A stretch of DNA of 64,000 nucleotides from a bacterium SCSIO 12827 (lineage in GTDB: Bacteria > Pseudomonadota > Alphaproteobacteria > Rhodospirillales > Casp-alpha2). How positions within the stretch are numbered: the stretch's first letter is position 1; every line of letters starts with the position of its first letter. Below are positions 16,976-24,787 of this stretch, piece by piece. The notes below the pieces were generated by a model that saw only the letters and a list, made by a program, of their open reading frames with translations, was not told the origin of the DNA and did no database searches. The stretch is from the NCBI GenBank assembly GCA_024397995.1, contig CP073746.1, forward strand, positions 1,674,001 through 1,738,000, in the 5' to 3' direction. A program made the translations under genes and the position numbers.

Positions 16976-17937
16976 TGCTTCTTTCCTTCGAAGCCGATGC
17001 GGGGGTCAAGCCAGGCATAGGCGAGATCGGCCAGGATGTTGCCGACCAGCGTTACCAGGGTCGCCAGCAGCAGACAGACGAGGGCGAGGTTGAAATCGTT
17101 GCCCATGACCGCGTCGAAGGTCAGCTTGCCCATGCCCGGGTAGGCGAAGATGGTTTCCGTGATCAGCGCGCCGGAAAACAACGTTCCGAAATCCAGGGCG
17201 ATGATCGTGGTTACCGGGATCAAGGCGTTGCGCAGCGCATGGCCGAGCACGACCCGCCGTTCCGGCAGACCTTTGGCGCGGGCGGTGCGGATATAGTCCT
17301 GACGCAGGGTCTCCAACATGCTGGCCCGCATGTAGCGGGTATGGCCGCCGACGCTGGCCAGGGTCAGGCTGGTGGCCGGCAGGACCAAGTAGATCAGCTT
17401 GTCCGACCAGCCGTCCATGCCCGGCGTGCCCAGCCCGCCCGCCGGCAGCCAGCCCAGGATCACCGCGAACAGGATGATCAGCAACAGGCCGAGCCAGAAC
17501 GACGGGATCGAGATGCCGGCGAAGGCGAACAGATTGACCGAATAATCGCGCAGGGAATAGGGCCTGACGGCGGCCCAGATGCCGAGCGGCAGGCCGATGC
17601 AAAGGGCCAGGGTCAGGCTGATGCCGAGCAGCATGAGGGTATTGCCCAGGGCCGGGCCGAGGATGTCGAACACGGGCTTGGCGAACAGGCGGGAGAACCC
17701 GAAATCGCCTTGCAGCACGGACAGAAGCCAGTTGCCGTACCGTTCCGCCACCGGGCGGTCGAGGCCGTAGATCTCCCGCAGCTTGGCGACGTCGGCGGAG
17801 GTCAGGTCCGGATCGGCGGAAATCATCAGATCCACCGGATCGCCCGGCATCAGGCCGATCAGCCCGAAGATGACAAACGACATCACCGCCAAAACGACGG
17901 CCGATTGGATCAGGCGTTCACTGATGAAACGAAGCAT
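16972..17937 (-). CDS. Peptide-type ABC transporter permease, DppB/OppB-like
   Basis: The partner permease, 321 residues. The opening FISERLIQSAVVLAVMSFVIFGLIGLMPGDP is the DppB N-terminal signature, and the cytoplasmic EAA loop reads ARAKGLPERRVVLGHALRNAL. Six membrane segments are evident. It is translationally coupled to the dppC-like gene. An unrelated gene lies between it and the binding-protein gene upstream, which breaks the usual order. Confidence 0.9.
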   Translation of the reverse strand: MLRFISERLIQSAVVLAVMSFVIFGLIGLMPGDPVDLMISADPDLTSADVAKLREIYGLDRPVAERYGNWLLSVLQGDFGFSRLFAKPVFDILGPALGNTLMLLGISLTLALCIGLPLGIWAAVRPYSLRDYSVNLFAFAGISIPSFWLGLLLIILFAVILGWLPAGGLGTPGMDGWSDKLIYLVLPATSLTLASVGGHTRYMRASMLETLRQDYIRTARAKGLPERRVVLGHALRNALIPVTTIIALDFGTLFSGALITETIFAYPGMGKLTFDAVMGNDFNLALVCLLLATLVTLVGNILADLAYAWLDPRIGFEGKKQ

Positions 17938-17984
17938 GGGGGAAGCCTAGTCCGGCGCATGGCGAGGGGCCAGAGAAAGTGGGG

Positions 17985-18012
17985 GGCCCCCTCACCCCGA
18001 CCCTCTCCCCCG
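17985..18012. repeat. Half of a dispersed CCCTCACCCC-type repeat
   Basis: CCCCCTCACCCCGACCCTCTCCCCC matches one arm of a hairpin element that recurs between genes in many proteobacterial genomes. The complementary arm (GGGGAGAGGGTCGGGGTGAGG) is not found nearby, so this copy is probably truncated. It lies at the boundary between the dppB-like gene and the foreign-looking gene. Confidence 0.45.
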
Positions 18013-18077
18013 GTATTAGGTAGCAAACGCACCAAGGGCGGCGCGTTGTGATTAGCGGACTTCTGGCGGCTATGATT

Positions 18078-19016
18078 TTAGGTGGCGCGGTTCCCAATCT
18101 CATAGTTGGCGAACCCGTTTGCAATCCCTATCGGTCCTCCTATGAACAGGCAGAAATCGGTCTCTCGTTCCACTTTGAATGCGTCGATATATCGTGCTTG
18201 GCCGACTACAAAAATAGCATGGCTTCCGGCTTTAAGTGCGCGGATCGTTTCTTCGTTCATCGTTCTTTTAAAGATAAGGGGGATGGTTTGGGGTACTGTT
18301 GGCGCAAGAGGTGCGGCCACAATATCGTCGGTCTCATCAGGGCGCTCAGTGGGAAGACCCCCTTTGAGGGGGAAGTCTTGGAACCCTGGCACACCCCAAA
18401 CCCTTACATCATAAGCGGGGGTTTGGCCAAAATTTTTGAGCGTCACGCTGACTTCCGGAATTTCGCCAATTTTCAATTTCTTGATATTGGCGCTTTCAAC
18501 CATGACATAGGCGCGAAGTTGCCGTTCAGCGTTCTTTCTGGTTTCTTCGACCGTGGCCTGGGCCGCCAAGGTCGTCAACTTCGCCTCATTGAGCATTCCC
18601 TCGGTATAATTGGCGGCCCTTCTGGTTTCCCCCAAAGTCCACCAGATAAGGGCGACACCAACACCAGTGAGGGCGGCAGCAAGGAAACTGGCGAGCATCA
18701 TCCAGAAGGACCATTTCGCCATATCCCCCTGGGCCTTCAGATCGGCTTTCTCGCGCTCTGTCTTGTCGGCGGGCTCATCCTTTGCTTCTATGGCCTCAAG
18801 CGCAGTGGCTATGCGTTCGATAAGGCCCGTAATGGGGGGTGGAAGGCCAACCTCAAAGTCGGGCTTTGTGTCTGTGGCTATTTCGGTGGCGCGGTCTTCG
18901 CCGCCCTGAGCCTGGGCCTTATCATCAGATTGACCTAACGCAACCCCAGACCAGATCAGGCAACCGATCAGGAATCCTCTAACCGTAAGTTTGCGCAGCC
19001 AATAGCAACCAGACAT
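18078..19016 (-). CDS. Unknown membrane-anchored protein, likely acquired
   Basis: Not recognised. The 312-residue protein has an N-terminal hydrophobic segment (LTVRGFLIGCLIWSGVALG), an acidic, Lys/Glu-rich linker (about 30-95), a strong membrane segment (WSFWMMLASFLAAALTGVGVALIWW, about 102-126), a short coiled region and a C-terminal beta-rich domain with VSVTLKNFGQTPAYDVRVWG. Proteins of this layout occur as singletons in accessory regions of many bacteria. Its base composition is visibly lower in G+C than the neighbours, and it splits the ABC importer genes, which suggests later insertion. No catalytic motif. Confidence 0.7.
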   Translation of the reverse strand: MSGCYWLRKLTVRGFLIGCLIWSGVALGQSDDKAQAQGGEDRATEIATDTKPDFEVGLPPPITGLIERIATALEAIEAKDEPADKTEREKADLKAQGDMAKWSFWMMLASFLAAALTGVGVALIWWTLGETRRAANYTEGMLNEAKLTTLAAQATVEETRKNAERQLRAYVMVESANIKKLKIGEIPEVSVTLKNFGQTPAYDVRVWGVPGFQDFPLKGGLPTERPDETDDIVAAPLAPTVPQTIPLIFKRTMNEETIRALKAGSHAIFVVGQARYIDAFKVERETDFCLFIGGPIGIANGFANYEIGNRAT

Positions 19017-19128
19017 TGCACGAAGAATACAGCGGTGAAGCCTCCACGGGAAATCTTGTTATTTAGTTTTCTCTCAGATTCATTCACGCTGTCATCCTCC
19101 GGGCTTTGGAGGCATAAACCGTCCGCGC

Positions 19129-20808
19129 CTATTTGACGCCCCAGTCCTCGACCCACAGGCTGGACGGGTATTGATGGCCCGTGGGCGCGACGCCGGTCAG
19201 CCAGGGCGGCATGATGAAGGTCTCGGCCCGGAAGTAGAGGGGAATGGCCGGCAGTTCGGTGACGTAGATTTCCTGCAACCGATGCCACAGTTTCTTGCGG
19301 GTGGGCTTGTCCAGTTCGACCTCGATCTTCTCGATCAACTCGTCCATTTCCGCGTTCTTGAAGCCCGGATAGTTCTGCCCGGCCCAGCCGTTGGCTTCGG
19401 TCGGGATATGGGCGGAATGCAGGCTTGTGCGCGGCACGCTTTCCGGTGCCGACGACCAGGCATACATGGCCAGGCCCGTGAACTTGCGCTGGGTCACGGT
19501 CTGGCCGAAATAGACGCGGGCCGGTTCGTTCTTGATGCGCACGTCGATGCCGACGGCCTTCCACTGGCTTTGCAGGACCTGCTGGACCAGTTCGCGGGCC
19601 TTGGACCCGGCCGTGGTCATGAATTCGAAGCGCAGCGGCTCGCCCGTGTCCTTGTGCTGTCGCACGCCCTGGACAAGCTTGGTAAATCCAGCCTTTACAA
19701 TAAGTTCCAGGGCTTTCCTTGGATCATAGGTGTATTTCGGAATGTCCTCGGCCGCGACCCAGTCCAGGGGATTGACCGATGACTGCGCGACCGGCTGGCG
19801 GCCGCCGAACAGCTGCTGGGAAATCGCCTCGCGGTCGATGGCGTAGACCAGGGCGTGGCGGATGTCCCGGTTCTGCAGCAGGGGATTGTCCTGATTCAGG
19901 TCGATGTGTTCGTAAACCAGGCCGGGCTTGTAGAGGATGCGGAATTTGCGCCTATGGCGTTTTTCGAAGCGCAGGGCCTGATCGACCGTGAAGCCCAGTT
20001 CGCCCGAGATCATGTCGATGTTGCCGGACAACAGATTGGCTTCGAGCGCCGCCGTGTTGGGGATGATCTTGACGACGATGCGCTTGAAGGCGCCCGGCTT
20101 GCCCCACCATTTCGGATTGCGTTCCAGAATGATGTAGCTGCCGCGCTGGGTTTCCGAGATCAGGTAGGGGCCGAAGTACAGCGCCTCGTTGGTGGTCTGG
20201 GTGTCGAAGGCGGTCTTGTTCTTGTAGTTCACCGGATCGGCGTCGAAGTTGACCGCGTCGACATGGGCCGGGATCAGGTTGAAGGAATTGATGGCGTTGT
20301 AGTCGAAGGTCAGCTTGTCGAAATGGAGGGTGAAGGTCTTGTCGTCCTTGGTGTCGAGCTTGTAGGCCGAGCGATAGAATTCGATCGGCAGGATGCCCGT
20401 CTTGCCCTGACGGCCCGCGCGCCAGGTGAATTCGACGTCCCTGGTCGTGATCGGCGTGCCGTCGCCCCATACAGCATCGGGGCGGATGGTGTAGGTGACG
20501 GCGATGCCCTTTTTGCCGTTCGGCGCCGTTTCCGGCACGGCGAGGCCGTTTTCGAGGGTCGGAAGCTTGGTACAGAGCATGCAGACCAGTTGCCAGTTCT
20601 GGTCGAACACGGTGAACGGCCGGCGCGTGAAGCCCAGGATGTAGGACTTGGCCACCATGCTGTCGATGTTGGGGTGGAAAGTCGACGGATACTGGGTGAT
20701 GCCGATGGTGAGCTGGTCGCGTTCCGCCGCCCGGGCAGGCCCGACGGCGCAGAGCATCACAAAGGCGGCGGTAAGGAGCGATTTCAGGACAGGGCCAGCC
20801 GGTCGCAT
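19129..20808 (-). CDS. ABC importer substrate-binding protein, peptide/nickel family
   Basis: A periplasmic SBP_bac_5 protein of 559 residues. A signal peptide (LKSLLTAAFVMLCAVGPARA) precedes the mature start AERDQL. Domain patterns include TYTIRPDAVWGDGTPITTRD, FNLIPAHVD, FGPYLIS and RHALVYAIDREAI. GGGGAGA lies 5 bases before the ATG at 20808. It is upstream of the two permeases, separated by the unknown gene, and 28 bases after pyrE, so one promoter upstream of pyrE may serve all of them. The ligand is not predictable. Confidence 0.9.
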   Translation of the reverse strand: MRPAGPVLKSLLTAAFVMLCAVGPARAAERDQLTIGITQYPSTFHPNIDSMVAKSYILGFTRRPFTVFDQNWQLVCMLCTKLPTLENGLAVPETAPNGKKGIAVTYTIRPDAVWGDGTPITTRDVEFTWRAGRQGKTGILPIEFYRSAYKLDTKDDKTFTLHFDKLTFDYNAINSFNLIPAHVDAVNFDADPVNYKNKTAFDTQTTNEALYFGPYLISETQRGSYIILERNPKWWGKPGAFKRIVVKIIPNTAALEANLLSGNIDMISGELGFTVDQALRFEKRHRRKFRILYKPGLVYEHIDLNQDNPLLQNRDIRHALVYAIDREAISQQLFGGRQPVAQSSVNPLDWVAAEDIPKYTYDPRKALELIVKAGFTKLVQGVRQHKDTGEPLRFEFMTTAGSKARELVQQVLQSQWKAVGIDVRIKNEPARVYFGQTVTQRKFTGLAMYAWSSAPESVPRTSLHSAHIPTEANGWAGQNYPGFKNAEMDELIEKIEVELDKPTRKKLWHRLQEIYVTELPAIPLYFRAETFIMPPWLTGVAPTGHQYPSSLWVEDWGVK

Positions 20809-20836
20809 GGAGTCTCCCCAGATCGTCACTCAATCA

Positions 20837-21514
20837 TCAGTCGTCGTAGCCGCGTCCGCCGTGGGCCAGGGACCATTTTTCCGGATCGTCAAGGAACGCC
20901 CGCACCCCGGCGATGGTTTCCGCATCGAAGTATCCGCCATCTTCGGCCACCTGCAACACATCTTTCCAGGTCGCGAGGTAGCGCAGGGTCACGCCTTCTT
21001 TCTCCAGGGTTTCCAAGGCCCCCTTGAACACGCCGTAGAAGAACACGACGAAGGCGTCGGTGCATTCGGCGCCGGCGTTGCGGATGGCATGGACGAAATT
21101 CAGCTTCGACGCCCCGTCAGACGCCAGGTCCTCGACCAGCAGCACCTTGGAACCCTCGACCAGATTGCCCTCGATCTGGGCATCGCGGCCGAAGCCCTTG
21201 GGCTTCTTGCGCACATAGAGCATGGGCTTGGACGCGGCTTCGGAAATCCAGGCGGCATAGGGGATGCCGGCCGTTTCACCGCCGGCGACGGCGTCAACGT
21301 CGTCCAGACCCGCGTCGCGGCGCAGCATCTCGACCCCCAGTTCGATGATCCGGCGGCGTGCTTCGGTGAAGGAAATGACCCAGCGGCAGTCGATATAGAC
21401 CGGGCTGGCCCAGCCGGAGGTGAACATGTAGGGCTCCTGTGGCCGGAAGTTCACGGCCTTGATGTCGAGCAGAAGTTTCGCGGTTTCCTGGGCTGGGGTC
21501 ATGGCAGCGGTCAT
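20837..21514 (-). CDS. pyrE: Orotate phosphoribosyltransferase PyrE
   Basis: PyrE attaches orotate to PRPP to make orotidine 5'-phosphate in pyrimidine synthesis. The 225-residue protein has the PRPP-binding signature KVLLVEDLASDGASK (the 5'-phosphate loop) and AVAGGETAGIPYAAWIS, plus the lysine-rich flexible-loop segment YVRKKPKGFGRDAQIEG. The ATG at 21514 or the one at 21502 could be used. No other pyr genes are adjacent. It starts a leftward transcript toward the ABC importer. Confidence 0.9.
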   Translation of the reverse strand: MTAAMTPAQETAKLLLDIKAVNFRPQEPYMFTSGWASPVYIDCRWVISFTEARRRIIELGVEMLRRDAGLDDVDAVAGGETAGIPYAAWISEAASKPMLYVRKKPKGFGRDAQIEGNLVEGSKVLLVEDLASDGASKLNFVHAIRNAGAECTDAFVVFFYGVFKGALETLEKEGVTLRYLATWKDVLQVAEDGGYFDAETIAGVRAFLDDPEKWSLAHGGRGYDD

Positions 21515-21688
21515 GGGGGCCTCGTGTGCTCTGAAACCCGCCGAACAGGGGCGGGCGGACTGTGTTGGTCGGATGGTTCGGGCCAGGGTTTCATGGCCGA
21601 TGTCTGCGTTTTCGTTTAACGGGTTCGCCCCAGACCCGCAAGCGCGCGAGGGGCGGGGACGGGGGATAAATCCTGCCGGTGACGATCC

Positions 21689-21718
21689 TTGTTGCGCTCA
21701 AGTGGTCTGTGGTATACC
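21689..21718 (+). promoter_or_regulatory. Candidate promoter and TGGTATACCA palindrome
   Basis: TTGTTG at 21689-21694 and TATACC at 21713-21718 are 18 bases apart. The -10 lies inside a perfect palindrome, TGGTATACCA (21710-21719), of the kind bound by FCD-type GntR regulators. A transcript from here would start near 21725. The palindrome also reads as a -10 on the minus strand, so it could serve pyrE instead. Confidence 0.4.
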
Positions 21719-21724
21719 ATATGC

Positions 21725-21879
21725 CAGTTGATTGAACGCCGCTGCCGATGGTGTCCTCCCAGGGGCGCGACCTCGCAGTTTCAGATTGCTCCCTGCTTGG
21801 CACGGCGACCTGTGATCACTATTCTCCCTCCCTGATCCTGGGGGCTCGGTCGACCACCGACCGGGCCCCGTTTCTTTTT
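21725..21879 (+). ncRNA. Candidate small RNA or leader ending in an intrinsic terminator
   Basis: About 155 bases between a plausible promoter and a strong terminator contain no credible protein gene. It could be an independent small RNA, or a leader with attenuation for the TPR-sulfotransferase gene that starts 38 bases later. Motifs of 6S, SRP RNA or tmRNA were not recognised. Confidence 0.35.
21841..21879 (+). terminator. Strong rho-independent terminator before the TPR gene
   Basis: GGGGCTCGGTCG (21841-21852) pairs with CGACCGGGCCCC (21858-21869), a 12-base stem with one G-U pair and a 5-base loop, followed by GTTTCTTTTT. The T tract is on the plus strand only. No protein-coding gene on that strand ends upstream, so the terminated transcript must be noncoding or a leader. 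Confidence 0.8.
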
Positions 21880-21916
21880 GTCCGCGGCAGAACGGACCGG
21901 CCGGGAGGGCCCACGA

Positions 21917-23899
21917 GTGAACCGACAGGAACGGCGCCGGCAAAAGAAGCTTGCGGAGACGGCGGACCGTCTTTCGCCCAAGGGCCGCGCGCGCCTGACC
22001 GCCGGGGTTCAGGCCTACCACGCGGGCCGTTTCAGCGAGGCCGAAGAAGCCCTCACCAAGGTCCTGGCCGAGCGTCCGCGCGAGGCCCAGGCCCTGCATC
22101 TTCTGGGATTGATCGAATACCGCACGGGCCGCCTGGAATTGGCGGCGGATCATCTGGTCGCGGCTTCCATGGTCGACGGCGAGGATCCGGCGATCCATGC
22201 CAATCTGGCCTCCGTCCTTAACCTGTGCGGCCGCGGTGCCGAGGCCGAGGCGGCATCCCGCCATGTCCTGGAACTGCGCCCCGACAATGCGGAGGCCTAC
22301 AACAACCTGGCCGTGGCCATGGAACTTCAGGACCGCATCGACGAGGCCGAGGCCTGCGGCAAGCGGGCGGTCGAACTCGATCCCAAGCATTTGGAAGCCC
22401 ATATCAACTTGGGAAACCTCTATTTCCGCAAGGGCGCACTGGACGAGGCGGCGGCCATGTACCGACGCGCCGCCGAGATCGATCCGACAAATCCCATGCC
22501 GGCGGGGAACCTTGGCGTCGTGCTGCGCCGCCTGGGCGATCTGGCGGGGGCTGAGGACTTCTGCCGCAAGGCGCTGGCCCTCCGTCCAGATTATCCCGAG
22601 GGCTTCAACGCGCTGGGCAACGTGCTGATGGCGCGGGGCGACATTCTGGGTGCCCAGGACGCCTTCCGCGCGGCGTTGACCCACCGTGAGGGGTATCTGG
22701 AAGCGCGCGCCAATCTGGCGGGGGCGTTGTTCAAGTCCGGCGATCTGGGGCAGGCGGAAGACGCCTACCGCGACACGGTCGCGCGTTTCGACCGTTTCGC
22801 CGGCGCTTGGTCAGGCCTGGGCACGGTGCTGCTGGCCAAGGGCGATACGGCGGGGGCGGAAGACGCGTTCCTGCGTGCCGTCGAGGCCCATCAGGGTTTG
22901 GGCGACGCCTGGGTCAACCTGGCCGCCGCCGGGGCCTTGACGGAAGATCACGAAGCCCAGTTGACCGAATTCCTGGAGACGGCGCCCGAAAACGATCAGA
23001 CCGCCCAGGTTCTGTTCGCCTTGGGGGCGGCCAAGGATCGGCGCGGCGACCCGGCCGGTGCGTTCGACGCCTTCGCCAAGGCCAATGCCATGCGCCGCCG
23101 CCTGCTGGACGGGGCCGGGCAGGGCTTCGACGCGGACCGCTTTGATCAATGGGTCGATGAGATCATCGATACCTTCGGCAAGGATGTGCTGACCAAGGCC
23201 AAGGGCTGGGGCGATGCGTCGGAGGCACCGGTTCTTGTCGTCGGTATGCCGCGCTCGGGCACGACCTTGGCCGAACAGATCATTTCCAGCCATGGGCAGG
23301 GGGCAGGGGCCGGGGAATTGGACGCCCTGTCGCGGCTGTTGCCTGACTATCCCATGGGCGTGGCTGGCCTGGATGCCGACAGGGCGGGCGCCCTGGCGGC
23401 TGACTTCCTGAAACGCCTGGGGGCAGGGCGGCATGAGGCCCTGCGCATCGTCGACAAAACCCCCTTCAACATCTTTCTGTTGGGGCTGGCGCAGATGCTG
23501 ATGCCGGGGGCCCGCATCGTCCATTGTGTACGAGATTCCCAGGACACGGCCTTGTCCTGCTTCTTCACCAATTTCACCCAGGGCCTGACCTGGTCCACGG
23601 ACCTGGCCGAGATCGCCCGCATGCAGGCTGCGCAGGACCGCGTCATGGCCCATTGGCGGGATGTTCTGGACCTGCCGGTCCATGAACTTCGTTACGAAGA
23701 CCTGATCGCAGACCAGGAAGGGCAGAGCCGCGCGCTGATCGACTTCCTGGGCCTGGATTGGGATCCCGCCTGCCTGGATTTCCACACCTCAGGCAACGCG
23801 GTGCTGACGGCCTCCAACTGGCAGGTCCGCCGGCCGCTCTATAACAACGCCGTCGGACGGGCCGATGCCTATGCGGCGTTTCTGGCCGGCCCGTCGTAA
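21917..23899 (+). CDS. TPR-repeat sulfotransferase-family protein
   Basis: A 660-residue protein. The N-terminal two-thirds is tetratricopeptide repeats (about 30-370), with units such as AEAYNNLAVAMELQDRIDEA and HINLGNLYFRKGALDEAAAM. The C-terminal part is a sulfotransferase domain: the PAPS-loop GMPRSGTTLAEQII (about 441-454), the SxxxxR-like segment HCVRDSQDTALSCFF, and LPVHELRYEDLIADQEG. Such fusions are common in marine alphaproteobacteria, perhaps modifying proteins or surface glycans. The start is GTG at 21917, with GGAGGG about 9 bases upstream. Confidence 0.88.
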   Translation: MNRQERRRQKKLAETADRLSPKGRARLTAGVQAYHAGRFSEAEEALTKVLAERPREAQALHLLGLIEYRTGRLELAADHLVAASMVDGEDPAIHANLASVLNLCGRGAEAEAASRHVLELRPDNAEAYNNLAVAMELQDRIDEAEACGKRAVELDPKHLEAHINLGNLYFRKGALDEAAAMYRRAAEIDPTNPMPAGNLGVVLRRLGDLAGAEDFCRKALALRPDYPEGFNALGNVLMARGDILGAQDAFRAALTHREGYLEARANLAGALFKSGDLGQAEDAYRDTVARFDRFAGAWSGLGTVLLAKGDTAGAEDAFLRAVEAHQGLGDAWVNLAAAGALTEDHEAQLTEFLETAPENDQTAQVLFALGAAKDRRGDPAGAFDAFAKANAMRRRLLDGAGQGFDADRFDQWVDEIIDTFGKDVLTKAKGWGDASEAPVLVVGMPRSGTTLAEQIISSHGQGAGAGELDALSRLLPDYPMGVAGLDADRAGALAADFLKRLGAGRHEALRIVDKTPFNIFLLGLAQMLMPGARIVHCVRDSQDTALSCFFTNFTQGLTWSTDLAEIARMQAAQDRVMAHWRDVLDLPVHELRYEDLIADQEGQSRALIDFLGLDWDPACLDFHTSGNAVLTASNWQVRRPLYNNAVGRADAYAAFLAGPS

Positions 23900-23918
23900 A
23901 GCCCCAAACCTTTCAACC

Positions 23919-24045
23919 TTCGTGAATTCCGCGTCGGACGGCATCGTTGCCGTCTGTATCCGCGTCTGTTCAAACCGCGTTTAGCAGCTGTATTGACAGG
24001 GCCGAAGGGGAGTCATATTGTCTTTTTGGATTCGGAATTCACAAA
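23919..24045 (+). promoter_or_regulatory. Promoter of the GntR operon flanked by a 13-base inverted repeat
   Basis: TTGACA (23993-23998) and TATTGT (24016-24021) with a 17-base spacer form a near-consensus promoter. TTCGTGAATTCCG at 23919-23931 and CGGAATTCACAAA at 24033-24045 are inverted copies with one mismatch, one upstream of the promoter and the other at the expected start site. This is the layout of a two-operator, self-repressing regulator gene. Confidence 0.65.
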
Positions 24046-24061
24046 TTAAAAAATATAATAA

Positions 24062-24787
24062 ATGCAACAACTTAAAATTAAAAATGACCTAACGAAAGAG
24101 GCGTTTGACGCCATTCGGGAGGCGATCCTGTCCGGCAAGCTTCCGCCCGGCACGCCTGTCGGCCAGGAAGAAATGGCGGAACGGCTTGGCGTCAGCCGCC
24201 AGCCGGTCAGCCGCGCCCTGGTGCTGCTCAAGCGCGAAGGGCTGGTCGTCGACCGCGGGCGCAAAGGCCAGATGGTTGCCCCCATTGATGCGGATAGGCT
24301 GGTTGCTCTTTTCCAGGTGCGCGGTGCGCTGGATCGTTTGGCCGCGCGGCTGGCGGCGGCGAACAGAGATGCCGCGAGCATCGCCGCGGATCGGCTGGGT
24401 GAGCTGATCGTGACCGGCAGGGACGCCGCTGCACGTCAGGATTTCGCTGCCCTGGTCGATGCTGATGTCGTTTTTCATCGCACGCTTTATGAACTGGCGG
24501 GCAATCCCGAGATCGCCGCGGCGGCGGATGTCGCCTGGCCACATATGGTGCGGTCCATGCACGCGGTCTTGTCGGATGTTGCGCGCCACGCCATGACCTG
24601 GAACGAACACGAGGCCATCGCCAATGCCGTTATCTCCGGCGACATCGAGCGCGCCGGAGAACTGGCAGCGCATCATACGGAAACGGCGGGCGAGGCGACC
24701 TATCGCCGACTTAAGAATTTCGCCGGAGCGACAGACTCCGGAGACGACAAGCAAGACATCAATCGGAGGATGATCCAATGCGCTTGA
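24062..24787 (+). CDS. GntR-family regulator, FCD subfamily
   Basis: A 241-residue regulator. The winged helix at the N-terminus (EAFDAIREAILSGKLPPGTPVGQEEMAERLGVSRQPVSRALVLLKREGLV) is GntR type, and the C-terminal all-helical domain has the FCD pattern with acidic and histidine ligands (DADVVFHRTLYELAGN, then MTWNEHEAIANAVISGDIERAGELAAHH). It probably senses a small organic acid and represses its own operon. The last 10 bases overlap the start of the dioxygenase gene. Upstream is AT-rich. Confidence 0.88.
   Translation: MQQLKIKNDLTKEAFDAIREAILSGKLPPGTPVGQEEMAERLGVSRQPVSRALVLLKREGLVVDRGRKGQMVAPIDADRLVALFQVRGALDRLAARLAAANRDAASIAADRLGELIVTGRDAAARQDFAALVDADVVFHRTLYELAGNPEIAAAADVAWPHMVRSMHAVLSDVARHAMTWNEHEAIANAVISGDIERAGELAAHHTETAGEATYRRLKNFAGATDSGDDKQDINRRMIQCA

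Larger units (their letters stand above)
21515..21916. other. 402-base intergenic region between pyrE and the TPR gene
   Basis: No convincing protein gene. The region is between divergent genes, pyrE to the left and the TPR-sulfotransferase to the right. It holds a palindrome TGGTATACCA at 21710-21719, a promoter-like pair at 21689-21718 on the plus strand and a strong terminator at 21841-21879. The left part (21515-21688) shows no structure I can name and should include the pyrE promoter. Confidence 0.7.

Noticed and set aside
16975..18051. 358-residue plus-strand frame opposite dppB-like gene
   Set aside because: Gln/Asp/His-rich shadow of a clear permease gene.
21725..21879. 6S RNA, SRP RNA or tmRNA
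   Set aside because: The 5' and 3' ends do not pair as in 6S RNA, the SRP tetraloop region is absent, and there is no tRNA-like end; kept only as an unnamed candidate RNA.
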